A stretch of DNA of 64,000 nt, from positions 248,001-312,000 of the forward strand of contig JADHVO010000008.1 of assembly GCA_016783965.1 (NCBI GenBank), read 5' to 3'. The translations under genes were made by a program, and so were the position numbers. How positions within the stretch are numbered: the stretch's first letter is position 1; every line of letters begins with the position of its first letter. The stretch is from Alphaproteobacteria bacterium. Lineage in GTDB: Bacteria > Pseudomonadota > Alphaproteobacteria > Micropepsales > Micropepsaceae. The notes beneath the pieces were generated by a model. It searched no databases, was not told the DNA's origin, and saw nothing but the letters and a program-made list of their open reading frames with translations. This document shows positions 61,667 through 64,000 of the stretch, one piece after another.

Positions 61667-62484
61667 AGCGCTTCGCGTCCGTTCTTCTCCTGCTGTTGGC
61701 CGCTTGTGGCCAGAACGAGGATCATCCCTGGCTGGGGTATGCCGAGGGCGAGGACGCCTTCATTGCCGCGCCGCAGGCCGGCTGGCTGGCGCATGTGAAC
61801 GTACACCGCGGCGACCAGGTGAAGACCGGCGATGTTCTCTTCACGCTCGACAATTCCAATCAGACCGCGACCCGCGACCAGGCCGAAGCGGCCATCGCGC
61901 TCGCGGAAAAGCAGCGCGCCGCCGCCGAAGCAAATCTTGCGCTGGCGCAGAAAGAGCTCGTGCGCCAGGCAAACCTGCTGCGCCTCAATGCGGGCACCAA
62001 GCAGGCCTATGACGTTGCGAAGGCGAACTACGACGCGAACGTCGCCCAGGTCGGACAGATCGACGCCCAGATCGCCAATGCGCGCGCTGGCTTGAGCGGT
62101 GCCGCCTACCAGCTCGCCCAACGCGACGTCACATCGCGTACCACCGGCCGCGTCGAAGATGTCTACTTCCGCACGGGTGAGTACGCACCGGCGATGACGC
62201 CGGTCGTCTCCGTGCTGCCGCCCGAAAACGTCTACGTCCGCTTCTTCGTGCCGGAAACCGAGTTCGCGCATGTGAAGCTCGGCCAGCGCGTCTCCATCAA
62301 ATGCGACGGCTGCGCCCATAACATCGCTGCAACCGTCACCTTCATTGCCCAACAGGAGGAGTTCACCCCACCGGTGATCTTCTCCCAGGACAATCGCGCG
62401 AAGCTGGTCTTCAAGATCGAAGCCCGCGCCCCGGGCGGCTTGCGTCTCAACCCCGGTCAGCCGGTTGAAGTGCGGCCGCTCTGA
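61663..62484 (+). CDS. HlyD-type periplasmic adaptor lipoprotein of an ABC exporter
   Basis: 273 residues. The signal ends in LAAC (Cys15), so it is lipid-anchored instead of having the usual HlyD membrane helix. A biotinyl-lipoyl-like half-motif (GWLAHVNVHRGDQVKTGDVLFTLD), a coiled-coil hairpin (~65-145) and a beta-barrel part with VYVRFFVPETEFAHVKLGQRVSI follow. It would link the ABC transporter to an outer-membrane channel. One-base overlap with the ATPase gene (TGATG). Confidence 0.9.
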   Translation: MKRFASVLLLLLAACGQNEDHPWLGYAEGEDAFIAAPQAGWLAHVNVHRGDQVKTGDVLFTLDNSNQTATRDQAEAAIALAEKQRAAAEANLALAQKELVRQANLLRLNAGTKQAYDVAKANYDANVAQVGQIDAQIANARAGLSGAAYQLAQRDVTSRTTGRVEDVYFRTGEYAPAMTPVVSVLPPENVYVRFFVPETEFAHVKLGQRVSIKCDGCAHNIAATVTFIAQQEEFTPPVIFSQDNRAKLVFKIEARAPGGLRLNPGQPVEVRPL

Positions 62485-63413
62485 TGTCCAACGGCGAACT
62501 CGCCATCGATGTCCACGGCCTGACCAAGCGCTTCGGCACCAAGGTCGCGGTCAACCGCGCCGACATCCAGGTGCCGGTCGGGGAGGTCTGGGGCTTCCTT
62601 GGCCCCAACGGCTCGGGCAAGACCACAACCATCCGCATGCTCTGCGGCCTGCTGCGTGCCGACGAAGGCAGCGGCACCGTGCTCGGTTTCGATTTCCGCG
62701 CACAGCCCGAACAGATCAAGCGCGAGGTCGGCTACATGACGCAGAGGTTCTCCTTCTGGGAGGACCTTTCCATCCGAGAGAACCTCGAATTCGTCGCCCG
62801 CGTCTACGGCCTGCCGAACGTGAAGGAAGTCGTCACCGCGCAAATCGAACGGCTGGGCCTAATCAAGCGGCAGGACCAGCTTGCGGGTGATCTCTCCGGC
62901 GGCTGGAAACAGCGCCTTGCGCTTGCCGCCTGCATGCTGCACCAGCCGAAGATGCTGTTGCTCGACGAACCAACCGCCGGCGTCGATCCGAAGGCGCGCC
63001 GCGATTTTTGGGACGAGATCCACCGCCTCTCCGACGAAGGCCTCACCGTCCTCGTCTCGACACACTACATGGACGAAGCCGAACGCTGCGACCGCATCGT
63101 CTATATCAACCTCGGCGACATCGTCGCGCGCGGCACGGTTGCCGGCGTCATCGAGCAATCCGGCCTGCACACCTTCGTGGTGCAAGGCGAGGGCGCACGC
63201 GCTCTCGCGCCACAGCTCCACGGAAAGCCCGGCGTCGACTTTGTGGCGTTCTTCGGCGCCGCGCTGCATGTCAGCGGTAGGGACCCAGCCAAGCTCAAGG
63301 CCGCTCTCGAGCCCTTCGCGCAGCAAAAGGGCCTCACGATCCAAGAATCGAAACCCAGCCTTGAAGACGTCTTCATCCAGCTCCAGGAAAAGGGCAGGGG
63401 AGCGTACGCATGA
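62484..63413 (+). CDS. ABC transporter ATP-binding protein
   Basis: 309 residues. Walker A GPNGSGKT (40-47), signature LSGGWKQR, Walker B LLLDEP, and the switch histidine in STHYMDEAERCD are all in place. A C-terminal ~80-residue extension is typical of ABC-2-type exporter ATPases of the YhhJ/YbhF kind. Operates with the permease that follows and the adaptor upstream. Confidence 0.95.
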   Translation: MSNGELAIDVHGLTKRFGTKVAVNRADIQVPVGEVWGFLGPNGSGKTTTIRMLCGLLRADEGSGTVLGFDFRAQPEQIKREVGYMTQRFSFWEDLSIRENLEFVARVYGLPNVKEVVTAQIERLGLIKRQDQLAGDLSGGWKQRLALAACMLHQPKMLLLDEPTAGVDPKARRDFWDEIHRLSDEGLTVLVSTHYMDEAERCDRIVYINLGDIVARGTVAGVIEQSGLHTFVVQGEGARALAPQLHGKPGVDFVAFFGAALHVSGRDPAKLKAALEPFAQQKGLTIQESKPSLEDVFIQLQEKGRGAYA

Positions 63414-64000
63414 GAGCTCCCACCGCTCCCGCGAGGCGCCTCCCGCGCTTCTCCCTCCGCCGCATCGCCGCCGTCCTCGGCAAAGAGTTCATCCAGATGC
63501 GTCGCGACCGGGTGACCTTCGCGCTGATCCTCGGTGTGCCGCTGATGCAGCTCCTGCTGTTCGGTTTTGCGATCAACAATGATCCCAAGCACCTTCCCAC
63601 TGCCGTCTCGATCTCCGATCCGGGCGCCTTCTCCGACTCGATCGTCGCCGCGCTCAACACCTCGGGCTATTTCGACGTGGTCAGCGCCACCAACTCGCCG
63701 GAGACAGCGCGCCGTCTCCTCGCCGAAGGCAAGGTGTCCTTCGTGGTCGAGATTCCCGCGAACTTCTCCCGCGACCTGGTGCGCGGCACCAATCCCGAAT
63801 TGCTGATCCAGGCCGACGCCACCGACCCGGCCTCGTCCTCGAACGCCGTCGGCGCGCTTGGCGAACTCGCGACCGACGCTTTGCGTGACGATCTCATCGG
63901 CCCGCTCGCCGTGCGTGCGCCGCAGAGACCGTCCTTCACGGCCGTGATCCATCGCCTCTACAATCCGGAGATCATCACCCAGTGGAACATCGTGCCGGGC
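63410..64000 (+). CDS. ABC-2 type permease, N-terminal part
   Basis: The first 197 codons; the gene continues beyond the window. After a basic N-terminus come AVLGKEFIQMRRDRVTFALILGVPLMQLLLFGFAIN (split across the first transmembrane helix) and a large periplasmic domain, as in YhhJ/YbhS/YbhR exporters. It overlaps the ATPase stop (ATGA). Predicted to form the membrane channel of the exporter with a second permease, perhaps to the right. Confidence 0.9.
   Translation, partial: MRAPTAPARRLPRFSLRRIAAVLGKEFIQMRRDRVTFALILGVPLMQLLLFGFAINNDPKHLPTAVSISDPGAFSDSIVAALNTSGYFDVVSATNSPETARRLLAEGKVSFVVEIPANFSRDLVRGTNPELLIQADATDPASSSNAVGALGELATDALRDDLIGPLAVRAPQRPSFTAVIHRLYNPEIITQWNIVPG

Noticed and set aside
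1..64000. CRISPR arrays, rRNA genes, intact transposases
   Set aside because: No regularly spaced short repeats, no rRNA-like sequence and no DDE or complete recombinase gene other than XerC were seen.

Overview
This is a 64 kb, GC-rich, gene-dense chromosomal window from an alphaproteobacterium. The supporting signs are a HIG1-type twin-transmembrane protein, a lipoprotein resembling the Caulobacter CC0125/CC1285 family, a priA/fsa/DUF484/xerC block, TetR regulators, many acyl-CoA and CoA-transferase genes, and GC-rich palindromic repeats of the type scattered through alphaproteobacterial genomes. The genus cannot be fixed from the sequence; Caulobacterales and Micropepsaceae (Rhizomicrobium-like) are possibilities, as inference only.

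Layout. 1-14.8 kb is core backbone: the end of a universal stress protein, a glyoxalase-fold protein, membrane proteins, leuC, a VapBC module behind a palindromic operator, priA, fsa, a DUF484 protein, xerC, a BrnTA module with a third co-directional gene, an MFS transporter, and a three-gene minus-strand operon around a kinase-fold phosphotransferase. At 14.82 kb lies tRNA-Thr(CGT). The last 45 bp of that tRNA are repeated with one mismatch at 23.37 kb. The 8.5 kb between them is a decayed genomic island. It holds a small histidine-rich secreted protein, a methyltransferase, a DinB-family protein, a von Willebrand D-domain protein next to a secreted protein with two CXXCH haem motifs, an excisionase-like remnant, a SUEL-lectin-like protein with an inverted truncated second copy, a 58-residue integrase stub and a frameshifted phage tail-collar gene.

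23.7-27.7 kb is a tight operon for aromatic-ring breakdown: TetR regulator, extradiol (VOC) dioxygenase, fumarylacetoacetate-hydrolase family protein and FAD monooxygenase. After an OmpA-type protein with a 20-proline linker comes a lipid and CoA metabolism stretch (29-42 kb): acyl-CoA dehydrogenase, two phytanoyl-CoA dioxygenases, a DUF35/thiolase pair, a CoA transferase, a DUF1028 protein and a CYP153-type P450 convergent with a globin. Between the two phytanoyl dioxygenases sits a DarTG toxin-antitoxin system. Its toxin gene is broken by a single extra base, while the antitoxin is intact. Beside it is a ~360 nt strongly structured, terminator-bounded sequence that looks like an unidentified noncoding RNA.

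42-64 kb carries a ThDP enzyme, an M20 amidohydrolase, a caspase-like protease overlapping a cysteine-tailed secreted partner, pssA/psd for phosphatidylethanolamine synthesis, several oxidoreductases (two MDR enzymes and one luciferase-like), an amidase, a GFA protein, an isochorismatase-family hydrolase, a fatty-acyl-CoA synthetase, TusA, and a TetR-regulated ABC exporter operon that runs off the right end.

The most unusual material is the tRNA-Thr island (VWD plus di-CXXCH pair, inverted lectin duplication) and the darTG/structured-RNA segment. Three toxin-antitoxin modules (VapBC, BrnTA, DarTG) occur within 30 kb. No CRISPR array, rRNA operon or intact insertion sequence was seen.
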